A stretch of DNA of 64,000 bases from Neisseria sp. (GCF_030527965.1 NZ_JAUMZU010000003.1:62001-126000); one strand, 5' to 3'; counted from the stretch's first letter, positions 15,626 through 24,925 are shown. A program made the numbers and translations. Notes: generated by a model not told the origin, from the letters alone.

Positions 15626-15817
15626 GCCGAACAGGGCGGCCACCATGTCGGCTTGCTCTTGAGTAAAAGCCGGCTCGCCCAAGCGGGCGGAAACGGTAAA
15701 TTCGTTGGCAAACCCTTGTTGGGCGGAAAGTGTGCGCCATTCTTTGAGTTTGGCTTCTTTGCTGCGCTGGCAGCGGGTTGCGGCCGGTGGTGCGGGTTGT
15801 TTGGTTTTCTGCGTCAT
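15620..15817 (-). CDS. Small basic protein, 65 aa
   Basis: Not recognised. The N-terminus (MTQKTKQPAPPAATRCQR) is basic and probably disordered, and is followed by a helical segment (SKEAKLKEWRTLSAQQGF) and an acidic C-terminus ending VAALFGK. AGGAG six bases before ATG 15817 supports both reality and start; the open frame continues upstream to 16042 without a better start. Convergent with the methyltransferase gene. Confidence 0.6.
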   Translation of the reverse strand: MTQKTKQPAPPAATRCQRSKEAKLKEWRTLSAQQGFANEFTVSARLGEPAFTQEQADMVAALFGK

Positions 15818-16063
15818 GATTGGCTCCTGATGGCTTTGGCGATTATGGCGGACGCGTAGGTAAGTTTGGCTGAGCCAGACCTTGATGGTGGTAGTTTGTG
15901 GCGCAGTGTTTCGGGCGCTCCGCATCTTTGCAGCCGAACGGGCGGGATGCGGTTGAATATGAGGCTCAAGGCATTGTTTTTGTGGTTGTTCCTGCATTTG
16001 GGTTATGCGGCGATTATGGCATATAATCGCGTTCTTTAACAATGATGCCTGTCTGAAAGAATT

Positions 16064-16699
16064 ATGTCGTTACAATGTAAAATCATGCCGGTTACGCCGT
16101 TTCGCCAAAATTGCACACTGTTGTGGGATGACGAAACAGGCGAGGCGGTGTTTACCGATGTGGGCGGCGATGTGCCGTTTTTGCTGCAAGAAGCCGATAA
16201 GGCGGGGTTGAAGGTGGGGGCCATCTGGCTGACCCACGGCCATCTCGACCATGCGGGCGGTGTGGTGGAAATGACGGCGCAGCGGCCGTTGCCGGTTATC
16301 GGGCCGCATCCGGATGATGCGTTTTTGCTGGAAAGCCTGCCGGAAATCACGGCGGCTTACGGTTTTCCCGTTTCGCCTGCGTTCATGCCCGAGCGATGGT
16401 TGCAACATGGCGACAGTTTAACGGTGGGCAAGCATCGGTTTGATGTGTTGCATATTCCGGGGCATACGCCCGGTCATGTGGTGTTTCATGCACCGGAAGA
16501 AAAGCTGCTGATCGGGGGTGATGTGTTGTTTTATGAGAGCATCGGCCGAACCGATTTTCCGCGCAGCAGCCATGCCGATTTAGTCAGCCACATCCGCCGC
16601 TTTTTGTTTGAGTTGCCCGACGATACGCTGGTGATTCCCGGTCACGGTCAAACCACAACCATCGGGCATGAAAAAACACATAATCCTTTTTTGAAATAA
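16064..16699 (+). CDS. Metallo-beta-lactamase fold hydrolase, glyoxalase II-like (YcbL type), 211 aa
   Basis: The metal-binding motif THGHLDHAGG gives H58, H60, D62 and H63. Further ligands appear in HIPGHTPGHV, GGDVLFYESIGRTD and VIPGHGQTT. The short length without the C-terminal helical domain of true GloB places it with the YcbL/GloC type II glyoxalases, which hydrolyse S-lactoylglutathione or similar thioesters. Cytosolic. A DUS lies just before the start and another just after the stop. Confidence 0.88.
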   Translation: MSLQCKIMPVTPFRQNCTLLWDDETGEAVFTDVGGDVPFLLQEADKAGLKVGAIWLTHGHLDHAGGVVEMTAQRPLPVIGPHPDDAFLLESLPEITAAYGFPVSPAFMPERWLQHGDSLTVGKHRFDVLHIPGHTPGHVVFHAPEEKLLIGGDVLFYESIGRTDFPRSSHADLVSHIRRFLFELPDDTLVIPGHGQTTTIGHEKTHNPFLK

Positions 16700-16753
16700 T
16701 GCCTGTCTGAAAACGTTTCTCTTCAGCTTTTTTCCGGAGAGTTATCTTATAAT

Positions 16754-16791
16754 ATGCCTGTCTGAACGATTTTTCGTTTTCAGACAGGCAT
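16754..16791. repeat. Paired DUS before the ClC gene
   Basis: ATGCCTGTCTGAA (16754-16766) and its complement (16779-16791) surround a 12-base T-rich loop. A TATAAT lies immediately upstream (16748-16753), so the hairpin may lie in the ClC mRNA leader or may terminate the MBL transcript. Confidence 0.6.
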
Positions 16792-16819
16792 TGTTGATTG
16801 TCAACCGGTTAAACAGGCT

Positions 16820-18292
16820 ATGGAACCCAAACCGAATTTGAACCTATGGCGCCGCGCCGACCGCGCGCTGACGCACAAATTGCAGCAAACCCGCCGCCTA
16901 TCGCGCAAAACGATTGGTTTTTCATTTTTGTTGATTGGGGCGGCTTTGGTGGCGCTGGTGTCTTGGGCATTTGCCAAGATGGCAGATTTTGCCCTAGAGG
17001 GAAACGCACACTTGGTGCAGCAATATCCTTGGTTTGCGTGGGTGGCGCTGCCGTTTGGGCTGATGCTGATTGCCTGGCTGACCCGCCGTTTCGCGCCTTA
17101 CACTTCAGGCAGCGGCATTCCGCAAGTGCTGGCGGCCTTGTCGTTGCCTTACGGCGCGCAGAAAACATGGCCGGTCAAATTTGGCCGGACGCTGCTGAAA
17201 ATTCCGCTCACGTTTCTCGGCATGCTGGTTGGCGCGTCTATCGGGCGGGAAGGGCCGTCGGTGCAGGTAGGTGCAGCGGTGATGGCTGAATGGGGGCGCT
17301 GGTGTAAGAAACGCAATCTGGCGTTTAAAGGCTTGCAGGAAAACGATTTGCTGGCCGCCGGTGCGGCGGGCGGTTTGGCCGCGGCTTTTAATGCGCCGCT
17401 GGCCGGGGTGGTGTTTGCCATTGAAGAATTGAGCAGGGGCGTGATGTTGCGCTGGGAGCGGCAAATTTTCATCGGCATTCTGGCGTCGGGTTTCGTATTG
17501 GTTGCGTTGGACGGCAACAACCCGTATTTCCGCGGATTTCACGGCCATGAACTGCCGCACATGATTGGCTGGGTGCTGGCTTCCGCTTTGGTGTGCGGCG
17601 TGGCGGGCGGCTTGTTTGCCCGTTTTTTATATAAAGGTGTGGATGCTTTCGCTCCCGCCGCGGCGCGCGGCTGGTTGCGGCGGCATCCCGTTTTGATGGC
17701 CGGCCTGATGGGCTTGCTGCTGGCTGCGGTGGGTACGCTTTATCACGGCGCCACCTTCGGCACCGGCTATGTGCAGGCTTCCGATGCGTTGCGCGGCATG
17801 TACGATGCGCCGCCCGGCGTGGCGGTAGCTAAATGGGCGGCCACGGTATTTTCTTATTGGGCCGGTATTCCGGGCGGTATTTTTACGCCCAGCCTGACAA
17901 TCGGTGCTATGATAGGTCAGCATATTTCCGATTTGGGCGGCGTGGAAGTGGGGGCGAATGTTATCGCGCTTATCTGCATGACGGCGTTTCTGGCAGCGGC
18001 AACCCAATCGCCGTTAACGGCCAGTGTGGTGGTTATGGAGATGACAGGCAGTCAAAACTTGCTTTTCTGGCTGCTGATCGGTTCGATTTTCGCATCGCAG
18101 GTTTCGCGCCAGTTTTGCCCGAAGCCGTTTTACCATTTAGCAGGCATGCGTTTCCGTCATCGTGTAAGAGAAGAATTTTCAGCACAACAGGCAGCCAAAG
18201 CGGCGCAGGCCGCTGCAGCAATGCAAGAAGCTTCAGAACAACAACATGAGGAGAATAATGATGGCAGTGAATCTACGCGAAAAGCGGGCTGA
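16820..18292 (+). CDS. ClC-type chloride channel/transporter, 490 aa
   Basis: The three selectivity-filter signatures are visible: GSGIP (about residue 95), GREGPSVQ (about 138-145) and GIPGGIFTPSL (about 349-359). About ten or more hydrophobic helices cover the protein; the C-terminal 45 residues are Ala/Gln/Glu-rich and lack CBS domains. GREGP carries the gating glutamate. Bacterial ClC proteins are usually Cl-/H+ antiporters involved in acid resistance. The end of the gene overlaps the argJ start by about 30 bases, so the two are translationally linked. Confidence 0.92.
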   Translation: MEPKPNLNLWRRADRALTHKLQQTRRLSRKTIGFSFLLIGAALVALVSWAFAKMADFALEGNAHLVQQYPWFAWVALPFGLMLIAWLTRRFAPYTSGSGIPQVLAALSLPYGAQKTWPVKFGRTLLKIPLTFLGMLVGASIGREGPSVQVGAAVMAEWGRWCKKRNLAFKGLQENDLLAAGAAGGLAAAFNAPLAGVVFAIEELSRGVMLRWERQIFIGILASGFVLVALDGNNPYFRGFHGHELPHMIGWVLASALVCGVAGGLFARFLYKGVDAFAPAAARGWLRRHPVLMAGLMGLLLAAVGTLYHGATFGTGYVQASDALRGMYDAPPGVAVAKWAATVFSYWAGIPGGIFTPSLTIGAMIGQHISDLGGVEVGANVIALICMTAFLAAATQSPLTASVVVMEMTGSQNLLFWLLIGSIFASQVSRQFCPKPFYHLAGMRFRHRVREEFSAQQAAKAAQAAAAMQEASEQQHEENNDGSESTRKAG

Positions 18293-19478
18293 CGAGTTAT
18301 TAGCGGTTGAGGGCGTTGGCATTTTCATCGGGCAGGCCGGTGTTAAAAAGGCGGCGCACGATGATTTGATTCTGTTTGTGCTGGGGCAGAACAACCGCAT
18401 CGGAGCGGTGTTCACGCAAAACCGGTTTTGTGCCGCGCCGGTTTATCTGGCTAAACAACATTTGTCGCAAACGGAAAGCGTGCGCGCACTGGTGGTGAAT
18501 ACCGGCAATGCCAATGCCGGCACCGGAGCAGACGGGCGGGCGCGGGCTATGGCGGTGTGCGAAGCGACGGCTAAAGAAGTGGGTTGCGAGGCGTTTCAGG
18601 TTTTGCCTTTTTCCACCGGCGTGATATTGGAACCTTTGCCGGCCGATAAGATTGTTGCTGCCTTATCTCGTCTGAGACCTGCCGGCTGGGCAGACGCCGC
18701 GCGCGCCATTATGACGACCGATACGATACCCAAAGCGGCCAGCCGCTCGGGCAAAGTAGGGCAGAACCATATGGTAAAAGCCACAGGCATTGCCAAAGGC
18801 GCCGGCATGATTCGCCCCAATATGGCAACCATGCTCGGATTTATCGCTTGCGATGCGCACATTGCTCAACCGGTATTGCAGTTGATGACGCAAGAAATCG
18901 CCGATGCGACGTTCAACTGCATTACGGTAGACGGCGATACCAGCACCAATGACAGCTTCGTGATTATCGCAACGGGCAAGTGCGGGCAAAGCGAAATTGA
19001 TAATATTGCCGACCCCCGCTACGACCAATTAAAAGCAATTCTGCAAGATTTGGCGCTGGAGCTGGCGCAGGCGATTGTGCGAGACGGCGAAGGGGCAACC
19101 AAATTCATCACGGTCGAAGTGGAAAATGCGGAAAGCAGGGAAGAAGCGCGCCAAGTGGCTTATGCGGTTGCGCATTCGCCTTTGGTGAAAACGGCTTTTT
19201 CTGCCAGCGACCCGAATCTTGGTCGCTTGTTGGCGGCCATCGGCTATTCGGGCGCGGATGTAGACACTGATAAGCTCAGAATGTGGCTGGGCGATGTTTT
19301 GGTGGCGGAGCATGGCGGCCGTGCAGAAAGTTATACGGAAGAGGCGGGTCAGCGGGTGATGAATGAAGCGGAAATCACAGTGCGTATCGATTTGCGCAAG
19401 GGGTTGGCTCGCGCAGCGGTGTATACCTGCGATTTAACCAAGGAATATGTGGCGATTAATGCTGATTACCGCTCTTAA
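18261..19478 (+). CDS. argJ: Bifunctional ornithine acetyltransferase / N-acetylglutamate synthase ArgJ, 405 aa
   Basis: ArgJ recycles the acetyl group in arginine synthesis. The self-cleavage site is seen in IRPNMATMLGF, where the chain is cut before the second Thr to give alpha and beta subunits. NTGNANAGTG and TNDSFVIIATGK are typical. GAGGAG at 18248-18253 sits seven bases before ATG 18261; in-frame ATGs at 18246 and 18258 fit less well. The start lies within the ClC gene, an unusual overlap of about 32 bases between unrelated functions. Confidence 0.95.
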   Translation: MAVNLREKRADELLAVEGVGIFIGQAGVKKAAHDDLILFVLGQNNRIGAVFTQNRFCAAPVYLAKQHLSQTESVRALVVNTGNANAGTGADGRARAMAVCEATAKEVGCEAFQVLPFSTGVILEPLPADKIVAALSRLRPAGWADAARAIMTTDTIPKAASRSGKVGQNHMVKATGIAKGAGMIRPNMATMLGFIACDAHIAQPVLQLMTQEIADATFNCITVDGDTSTNDSFVIIATGKCGQSEIDNIADPRYDQLKAILQDLALELAQAIVRDGEGATKFITVEVENAESREEARQVAYAVAHSPLVKTAFSASDPNLGRLLAAIGYSGADVDTDKLRMWLGDVLVAEHGGRAESYTEEAGQRVMNEAEITVRIDLRKGLARAAVYTCDLTKEYVAINADYRS

Positions 19479-19747
19479 AACTAACTGCGCCGCTAGACAG
19501 GTAGGTTTGGTTTGTTGATGTTAAATAAATGCAATTTGCATTTTTAAGATAAAGCTGCTAATTTTCGGCTAAGTTTTTGCATTTAGAATATGCACCTGTT
19601 CTTAGTTGATTGGGTGTTATGCGTCGGATGTGGCCGAAAATGCGGAAACACGAATCAATGCCTGTCTGAAACGTTTCAGACAGGCATTGTCGCTAGCCGC
19701 CGGATAATCCGGTAAAACAATAACAACACAATGATAAGGACAAAGAT
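19479..19747. other. Intergenic stretch with DUS palindrome
   Basis: This AT-rich 269-base stretch between argJ and the isochorismatase-like gene holds a 34-base perfect palindrome (19656-19689) made of two DUS with ACGT at its centre. There is no T-run after it. I see no other gene or clear promoter here. Confidence 0.6.
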
Positions 19748-20293
19748 ATGGCCAATCAATTAATTGCCAATAATACGGAATGTATCGTCGTTGATTTGCA
19801 GGAGCGTATAGTGCCGGTGTTGCATGCGTCGGAAGTGATGCTGCAATCGTGCGGAATTTTGCTCAAAGGCTTGAACAAGCTCAATGTGCCGTTGATGGCG
19901 ACCGAGCAATATCCGAGAGGCTTGGGCAAAACCGTGCCTGAAATTTCGGAATTGCTGGGTAATGCGCCGGTTTTTGAGAAAACCCGCTTTTCGGCCTATA
20001 CCAACGAGATAGAGAAAAAGCTGGCGAATCGGCAGGTGCAGAATGTGATTTTGATTGGTGCGGAAGCCCATATCTGCATGCTGCAAACGGTGTTCGATTT
20101 GTTAAACGCGGGCATCGGAGTGCATGTGCCGTTTGAGTGTACGTCTTCGCGCAAGTTGCAGAATAAGGAAAATGCTTTGCAACAGATGCGGGAAGCGGGT
20201 GCGGTGGTGAATAATGTGGAAAGCTTATTGTTTCAGCTTTTGCAAGATGCCAAACATGAAGCGTTTAAAGAAATCTCCGCGTTAATCCGTTAG
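19748..20293 (+). CDS. Isochorismatase-like cysteine hydrolase (YcaC type), 181 aa
   Basis: The family triad can be placed: Asp in CIVVDLQER (about residue 16), Lys in the segment after FEKTRFSAY, and Cys in GAEAHICMLQTV (about residue 111). TEQYPRGLGKTVPE is typical of the YcaC subgroup. The natural substrate of these hydrolases is generally unknown. Cytosolic. AAGGA precedes the start. It is followed at 31 bases by a GNAT gene, with a DUS in the gap. Confidence 0.87.
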   Translation: MANQLIANNTECIVVDLQERIVPVLHASEVMLQSCGILLKGLNKLNVPLMATEQYPRGLGKTVPEISELLGNAPVFEKTRFSAYTNEIEKKLANRQVQNVILIGAEAHICMLQTVFDLLNAGIGVHVPFECTSSRKLQNKENALQQMREAGAVVNNVESLLFQLLQDAKHEAFKEISALIR

Positions 20294-20324
20294 TAGGTTG
20301 AGGCCTGTCTGAAAAGGAAAAACC

Positions 20325-20828
20325 ATGCCGCACTATACCGTTATGTTGGCTCAGCAAAGTGATCTGGCTGAGATTGTCGATATTTATAACAGCACCATTT
20401 CAGGCAGGCAATCAACCGCTGATCTGGTGCCGGTAACGGTGGCGCAGCGGCAGGTTTGGTTTGATTCGCATAAGGGCAACCGGCCGCTTTATGTGATGAA
20501 AAACGAAGCTGGCGAAGTGGTGGCGTGGGGCAGTTTCAGTGATTATTACCCGCGCCACGCTTATCATATCAGCGCGGAAATCAGCATTTATGTACGCCAC
20601 AACCTGCGCGGTGTGGGCGTGGGCAAAGATTTGCTACGCTATATGCTGGAAAAGGCGCCGTCGTTGCATATCGAAAATGTGCTGGCGGTTATTTTCGGCC
20701 ACAACCATGCCAGTATCCGTTTGTTTGAATCATTCGGCTTTCAACAATGGGGCTGTTTGCCTCAAGTGTGTGATTTGGACGGCACAAAAGCGGATATCGT
20801 GATTTTGGGGAAACATATTAAAAATTAA
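20325..20828 (+). CDS. GNAT acetyltransferase, phosphinothricin-acetyltransferase-like, 167 aa
   Basis: Single GNAT domain. The acetyl-CoA loop is seen as NLRGVGVGKDLLRYML (about residues 90-105), preceded by the beta-4 strand ISAEISIYV, and followed by IFGHNHASIRLFESFGF, the region typical of the Pat/YncA branch. These enzymes acetylate small amines such as amino-acid analogues; the substrate here is unknown. Cytosolic, likely transcribed with the hydrolase upstream. Confidence 0.87.
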   Translation: MPHYTVMLAQQSDLAEIVDIYNSTISGRQSTADLVPVTVAQRQVWFDSHKGNRPLYVMKNEAGEVVAWGSFSDYYPRHAYHISAEISIYVRHNLRGVGVGKDLLRYMLEKAPSLHIENVLAVIFGHNHASIRLFESFGFQQWGCLPQVCDLDGTKADIVILGKHIKN

Positions 20829-20872
20829 AAACAGTTTCAGGAACAGGACACAATCAGGAAAAGGAATAACGA

Positions 20873-21571
20873 ATGAGTGATTCGTACAAAGTGATATTTG
20901 AAAACAATAAAGCTTGGGTCGAATCCAAGTTGAAACAGGATTCTGATTTTTTTGAAGAATTATCCAAAGATCAAACGCCTGAATTTCTTTACATCGGCTG
21001 CTCCGACAGCCGCGTTTCAGCCGAAGAATTGATGGGATTGCAACCGGGCGAAGTGTTTGTTCACCGCAATGTGGCCAATATCGTGAATCCGATTGATATG
21101 AATGCAGCATCGGTTATCCGTTATGCGGTTAAAAATCTGAAGGTCAAGCACATCATTGTGTGCGGCCACTATAACTGCGGCGGCATTTCGGCGGCAATGC
21201 AGCAAGAAGATTTTGGTGCGCTCAATGCTTGGCTGCGCAATATCCGCGACGTATACCGCCTGCATCGTAAGGAATTGGACGCGATTGAAGACCAGCATGC
21301 GCGTTACGACCGGTTGGTTGAATTGAACGTGCAGGAACAATGCATCAACATCATTAAAATGGCCTGCGTGCAAAAGCGCTATGTTAAAGAAGGCTATCCC
21401 ATCGTACACGGCTGGGTGTTCGATTTGCGCAGCGGCCTGTTGAAAGATTTGAACATTGATTTCCAAGCCATCTTGCGCGATATCATGAATATTTACAACG
21501 TAACCGGCGTGACCGATTCGGAATTGCTTTCGATAACTTCGGCCGAAGAATCCGGTAAAGAAGCCACTTGA
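20873..21571 (+). CDS. can: Beta-class carbonic anhydrase, 232 aa
   Basis: Interconverts CO2 and bicarbonate. Zinc ligands are Cys43 (GCSDSR, with Asp45 and Arg47), His99 and Cys102 (CGHYNCGG). Length fits the Can/CynT group. It is followed at 22 bases by a SulP transporter, so the two probably form an operon in which the enzyme works with an inorganic-carbon or anion carrier. Neisseria are known to need CO2, which fits but does not prove this use. Confidence 0.94.
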   Translation: MSDSYKVIFENNKAWVESKLKQDSDFFEELSKDQTPEFLYIGCSDSRVSAEELMGLQPGEVFVHRNVANIVNPIDMNAASVIRYAVKNLKVKHIIVCGHYNCGGISAAMQQEDFGALNAWLRNIRDVYRLHRKELDAIEDQHARYDRLVELNVQEQCINIIKMACVQKRYVKEGYPIVHGWVFDLRSGLLKDLNIDFQAILRDIMNIYNVTGVTDSELLSITSAEESGKEAT

Positions 21572-21593
21572 GCGTAACAGTTTAGGAAAACCG

Positions 21594-23150
21594 ATGAGGG
21601 ATACACCGTTTCCAAGTTTGTTGAAAACCCATTTTGCCTCGGGTTTGGTTGTGTTTTTGGTTGCTCTGCCCTTGTGTTTGGGGATTGCCTTGGCATCGGG
21701 CGCGCCGCCTTTATCCGGCATTATTTCAGGGATTGTCGGCGGGATTGTGGTGGGCTTGCTCAGCACGTCGCACGTCAGCGTATCGGGGCCGGCAGCGGGG
21801 TTGACGGCCATTATCTTGGCTTCGATAACGGAATTGGGTTCGTTTGAACTGTTTCTGGTGGCCGGCTTGATTGCCGGTATCTGTCAAGTGGCCTTGGGTT
21901 TTGCCCGCGCCGGCAGCATCGCGAATTACATGCCAAGCGCGGTTATCGAAGGCATGCTGGCCGGTATCGGCATCATTATTATTTTCAAGCAGCTTCCGTA
22001 TGCCGTCGGTTATGCCGGCACGCAAGATTCGTTATTAAGCCACTTCTCCTTAAGCGATTTTCATATCGGTTCCATCATCATCACCATAGTATCGATGGCG
22101 ATTCTGATTGTGTGGGATAAAATCGGTTTTTTACGCAATATCAAAATGTTGCCTGCCGCATTGATTGCGGTTGCCGCAGGCATGGCATTGAACGAGGTGT
22201 TTGCCCTTATCGGTAACGGCTGGGCGGTGGATGCTTCGCAATTGGTTAGTTTGCCGGTGCCCGAGAGTATCGATGATTTTAAAAACATATTGAGCTTCCC
22301 CGATTTTTCAGGTTTTGCTAAGAGTTCGGTTTGGGTAACCGGCCTGACCATTGCCGTGGTTGCATCAATCGAAACTTTGCTGTGCATTGAAGCCGCCGAC
22401 CGTATCGACAGGCGCCGCCGCATTACCGATACCAATCAGGAATTGCGTGCGCAAGGAGTGGGTAATATTCTGAGCGCCCTAATCGGCGGCCTGCCGATGA
22501 CGTCGGTTATTGTGCGCACCTCGGCCAATGTCAATGCGGGGGCAACGCACAAGCTTTCTGCCGTGATTCATGGCGTATTGCTGTTGGTTTGCGTGGCTTC
22601 GATACCGGCTGTGTTGAATAAAATCCCTCTGGCAACCTTGGCGGCAGTGTTGATTCTGGTGGGTTATAAGCTGGCAAAACCTGCTACCCTCGTACATTTT
22701 TGGCATAAAGGCAAATATCAGTTTATGCCGTTTGTGATGACGATGATTGCCGTGGTGTGTTTGGATTTGCTCAAAGGTGTGGCGCTCGGCTTGCTGGTCA
22801 GCATTGTGTTTATCCTGCAAGGCAATATGAAACGCGCCTATTATTTGAGCCGTGAGGAATTGGCCGAAGCGGATAAGGTAACGTTGGAATTGTCGGAGGA
22901 AGTGTCTTTTCTGAATAAGGCGGCCATTAAAAAAACGCTTAAAAATATTCGGCCCGGTTCAACCGTTGAGATTAATGCGCGGCGTACCACCTATATCGCT
23001 ACCGATGTGCTCGAACTGATTGAGGATTTTACCAATGTCTTTGCCCGCGAAAACAACATTACCGTGATGTTGAGGGGGTTTAAGGGCAGTTACGAAAGCG
23101 TGCCGACGTCGAAAACCAATGTTAAAGTGGAGCATAAGCGGCGTATCTGA
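21594..23150 (+). CDS. SulP/SLC26 family anion transporter, probable bicarbonate carrier, 518 aa
   Basis: The N-terminal half begins with LVVFLVALPLCLGIALASGAPP, a family signature (about residues 18-39, quoted in two parts: LVVFLVALPLC and LGIALASGAPP). About 10-12 membrane helices run to residue 415. VSGPAAGLTAII is typical. A cytosolic STAS domain occupies about 430-505 (VTLELSEEVSFLNKAAI, then TYIATDVLELIEDF). SulP proteins carry sulfate, bicarbonate or dicarboxylates; the carbonic anhydrase next door favours bicarbonate, as in BicA-type systems. Substrate is inferred. Confidence 0.9.
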   Translation: MRDTPFPSLLKTHFASGLVVFLVALPLCLGIALASGAPPLSGIISGIVGGIVVGLLSTSHVSVSGPAAGLTAIILASITELGSFELFLVAGLIAGICQVALGFARAGSIANYMPSAVIEGMLAGIGIIIIFKQLPYAVGYAGTQDSLLSHFSLSDFHIGSIIITIVSMAILIVWDKIGFLRNIKMLPAALIAVAAGMALNEVFALIGNGWAVDASQLVSLPVPESIDDFKNILSFPDFSGFAKSSVWVTGLTIAVVASIETLLCIEAADRIDRRRRITDTNQELRAQGVGNILSALIGGLPMTSVIVRTSANVNAGATHKLSAVIHGVLLLVCVASIPAVLNKIPLATLAAVLILVGYKLAKPATLVHFWHKGKYQFMPFVMTMIAVVCLDLLKGVALGLLVSIVFILQGNMKRAYYLSREELAEADKVTLELSEEVSFLNKAAIKKTLKNIRPGSTVEINARRTTYIATDVLELIEDFTNVFARENNITVMLRGFKGSYESVPTSKTNVKVEHKRRI

Positions 23151-23173
23151 TTTTGCCGGTGGCTTTAACCGCT

Positions 23174-23208
23174 AATGCCTGTCTGAAAACGATTTTCAGA
23201 CAGGCATT
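23174..23208. terminator. Paired-DUS hairpin after the SulP gene
   Basis: A 16-bp perfect stem of two DUS with a CGA loop ends the carbonic anhydrase-SulP unit. The sequence after it is GG TTGTGG rather than a clean T-run. Confidence 0.6.
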
Positions 23209-23278
23209 GGTTGTGGTGCTTTCAGTAATACCGCTTATCCTTTAGAATAGAATCCGTTTGATTTTTCTGGAGAGCGAT

Positions 23279-23677
23279 GTGTCGTGTCCTTTATGTTCTG
23301 CGCAAGAAGAAGACGTTTTACTGCAAACCGATACGCTTCGCGTGATTGCGGTGCATAATGAAACGGGCGTGCCGGCATTTTGCCGCGTTATCTGGCAGGC
23401 GCATGTGGCCGAGATGACGGATCTGGCGGCAGAGCAGCGTAACGAATTGATGGATATGGTTTATCGCGTGGAGCGTGCGATGCGCCAAGTGTTCCGACCG
23501 GCAAAAATCAATTTGGCCAGTTTGGGCAATGTCGTGCCCCATCTGCACTGGCACGTGATTGCCCGTTTTACCGAAGATGCCCATTTCCCCGCGCCGGTTT
23601 GGGCTGCGTCGCAGCGAGGGGGTGCGGTATCGGTGCCGCAGGATTGGCCGCAGAAAATCAAAGCGTTGTTGAATTGA
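23279..23677 (+). CDS. HIT-family protein, 132 aa
   Basis: Histidine-triad nucleotide-binding hydrolase: the triad is visible in VVPHLHWHVIAR, with an upstream NLASLGN strand. The N-terminus SCPLCSAQEED has a CxxC pair. GTG 23279 is chosen because GGAGAG (23269-23274) is well spaced from it; an ATG at 23277 is out of frame and the TTG at 23258 lacks a site. HIT proteins split nucleotide phosphoramidates or dinucleotides; the substrate is unknown. Confidence 0.85.
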   Translation: MSCPLCSAQEEDVLLQTDTLRVIAVHNETGVPAFCRVIWQAHVAEMTDLAAEQRNELMDMVYRVERAMRQVFRPAKINLASLGNVVPHLHWHVIARFTEDAHFPAPVWAASQRGGAVSVPQDWPQKIKALLN

Positions 23678-23703
23678 ATTCAAACCGATATAAGGAAATA
23701 AAC

Positions 23704-24903
23704 ATGGATTGGCAAACTTCACGCCGCCGTTTGTTACAGGCCGGCGCTGCCGTAGCCGGCAGCGGCATTTTGCAGGCGTGTACCGGCACAGGCCAGAATA
23801 AGCCGACTGTAAAAAACCCTTCCGGCAAGGCCGTGCCTTTAAAGCCTAAGCCGGTTGTCAAACGATCAGGAAATAATGTGTTAAGAGTTGTCGCACCTTC
23901 CGGCTTCGCCGAAGACCGAAACCGCATCGAAACTGGCTTAACCCGTCTTTATAACGTGGGTTTCACGGTTACCAACCAAGATGCCGCCTATCGGCGTTAT
24001 CAGCGTTTTGCCGGCGCCGACGGCCAGCGTATCGCCGACTTTCAGGAAGTGGCTACTGGCAAAACGGCTACACCGAAAGTGTTGATGGGCTTGCGCGGTG
24101 GTTATGGCGCCATTCGTTTGCTGCCGCATATCGATTTTGCTTCGCTCGGCGCTAGAATGCGCGAGCGCGGTACGCTGTTTTTCGGCTTCAGCGATGTATG
24201 CGCCATTCAGTTGGCATTGTTGGCCAAAGGCAATATGCTGAGTTTTGCCGGCCCGATGATTTACAGTGAGTTCGGCAAAACCACGCCGAGCGCATACACT
24301 ATGGAATCGTTTATCAGCGGCACCACCAACGAGCAGAATACGATTACCGTTTCGGCCATTCAGCGCCAAAACGTCAATGTGGAAGGCACATTGTGGGGCG
24401 GTAATCTGAGCGTATTGGCATCGTTGGCCGGCACGCCCTATATGCCGGATATTCAGGGCGGCATTTTGTTTTTGGAAGATGTGGGCGAGCAGCCTTATCG
24501 CATTGAGCGTATGCTGCAAACCTTATTGCTCGCGGGTATATTGAAAAAGCAGCAGGCTATCGTATTGGGTGACTTCCGTATGGGTACGATTCGCGATGTG
24601 TATGACAGCAGCTATGATTTTTCCAATGTGATTAATACCATCAGCCATGCGGCCAAGGTGCCTGTGTTAACGAGTTTTCCGTTCGGTCATATTACGAATA
24701 AAGCAACCTTCCCGCTGGGCGGCCATGCCAAAGTGAAAAGCAATAGCGACGGCGGCTATTCCGTAACTTTCAGCGGCTATCCTGTGTTGGATAAATCGGC
24801 GTTGGCATTCGATACGCTGTTACCGCCGCCGCCATCATTTGATGATGCAGGAAACAGCGGCAGTTACAATCAAATTATCGAGGAAAAGGGCGACTTGGAA
24901 TAA
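23704..24903 (+). CDS. ldcA: LD-carboxypeptidase (peptidase S66), exported lipoprotein form, 399 aa
   Basis: Cleaves the L,D bond of peptidoglycan tetrapeptides. The N-terminus MDWQTSRRRLLQAG resembles a Tat signal and is followed by a lipobox LQAC at Cys25, so the enzyme is probably periplasmic and lipid-anchored, unlike the cytosolic E. coli LdcA. Catalytic segments: FGFSDVCAIQ (Ser), FLEDVGEQPYR (Glu) and FPFGHITNKATFPLG (His). The mature part is preceded by a proline/lysine linker. In gonococci a periplasmic LdcA releases inflammatory peptidoglycan fragments (known for the genus). The start at 23704 follows AAGGAAATAAAC. Confidence 0.9.
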   Translation: MDWQTSRRRLLQAGAAVAGSGILQACTGTGQNKPTVKNPSGKAVPLKPKPVVKRSGNNVLRVVAPSGFAEDRNRIETGLTRLYNVGFTVTNQDAAYRRYQRFAGADGQRIADFQEVATGKTATPKVLMGLRGGYGAIRLLPHIDFASLGARMRERGTLFFGFSDVCAIQLALLAKGNMLSFAGPMIYSEFGKTTPSAYTMESFISGTTNEQNTITVSAIQRQNVNVEGTLWGGNLSVLASLAGTPYMPDIQGGILFLEDVGEQPYRIERMLQTLLLAGILKKQQAIVLGDFRMGTIRDVYDSSYDFSNVINTISHAAKVPVLTSFPFGHITNKATFPLGGHAKVKSNSDGGYSVTFSGYPVLDKSALAFDTLLPPPPSFDDAGNSGSYNQIIEEKGDLE

Positions 24904-24925
24904 GCCTAGGTTTTATAACAATTCG

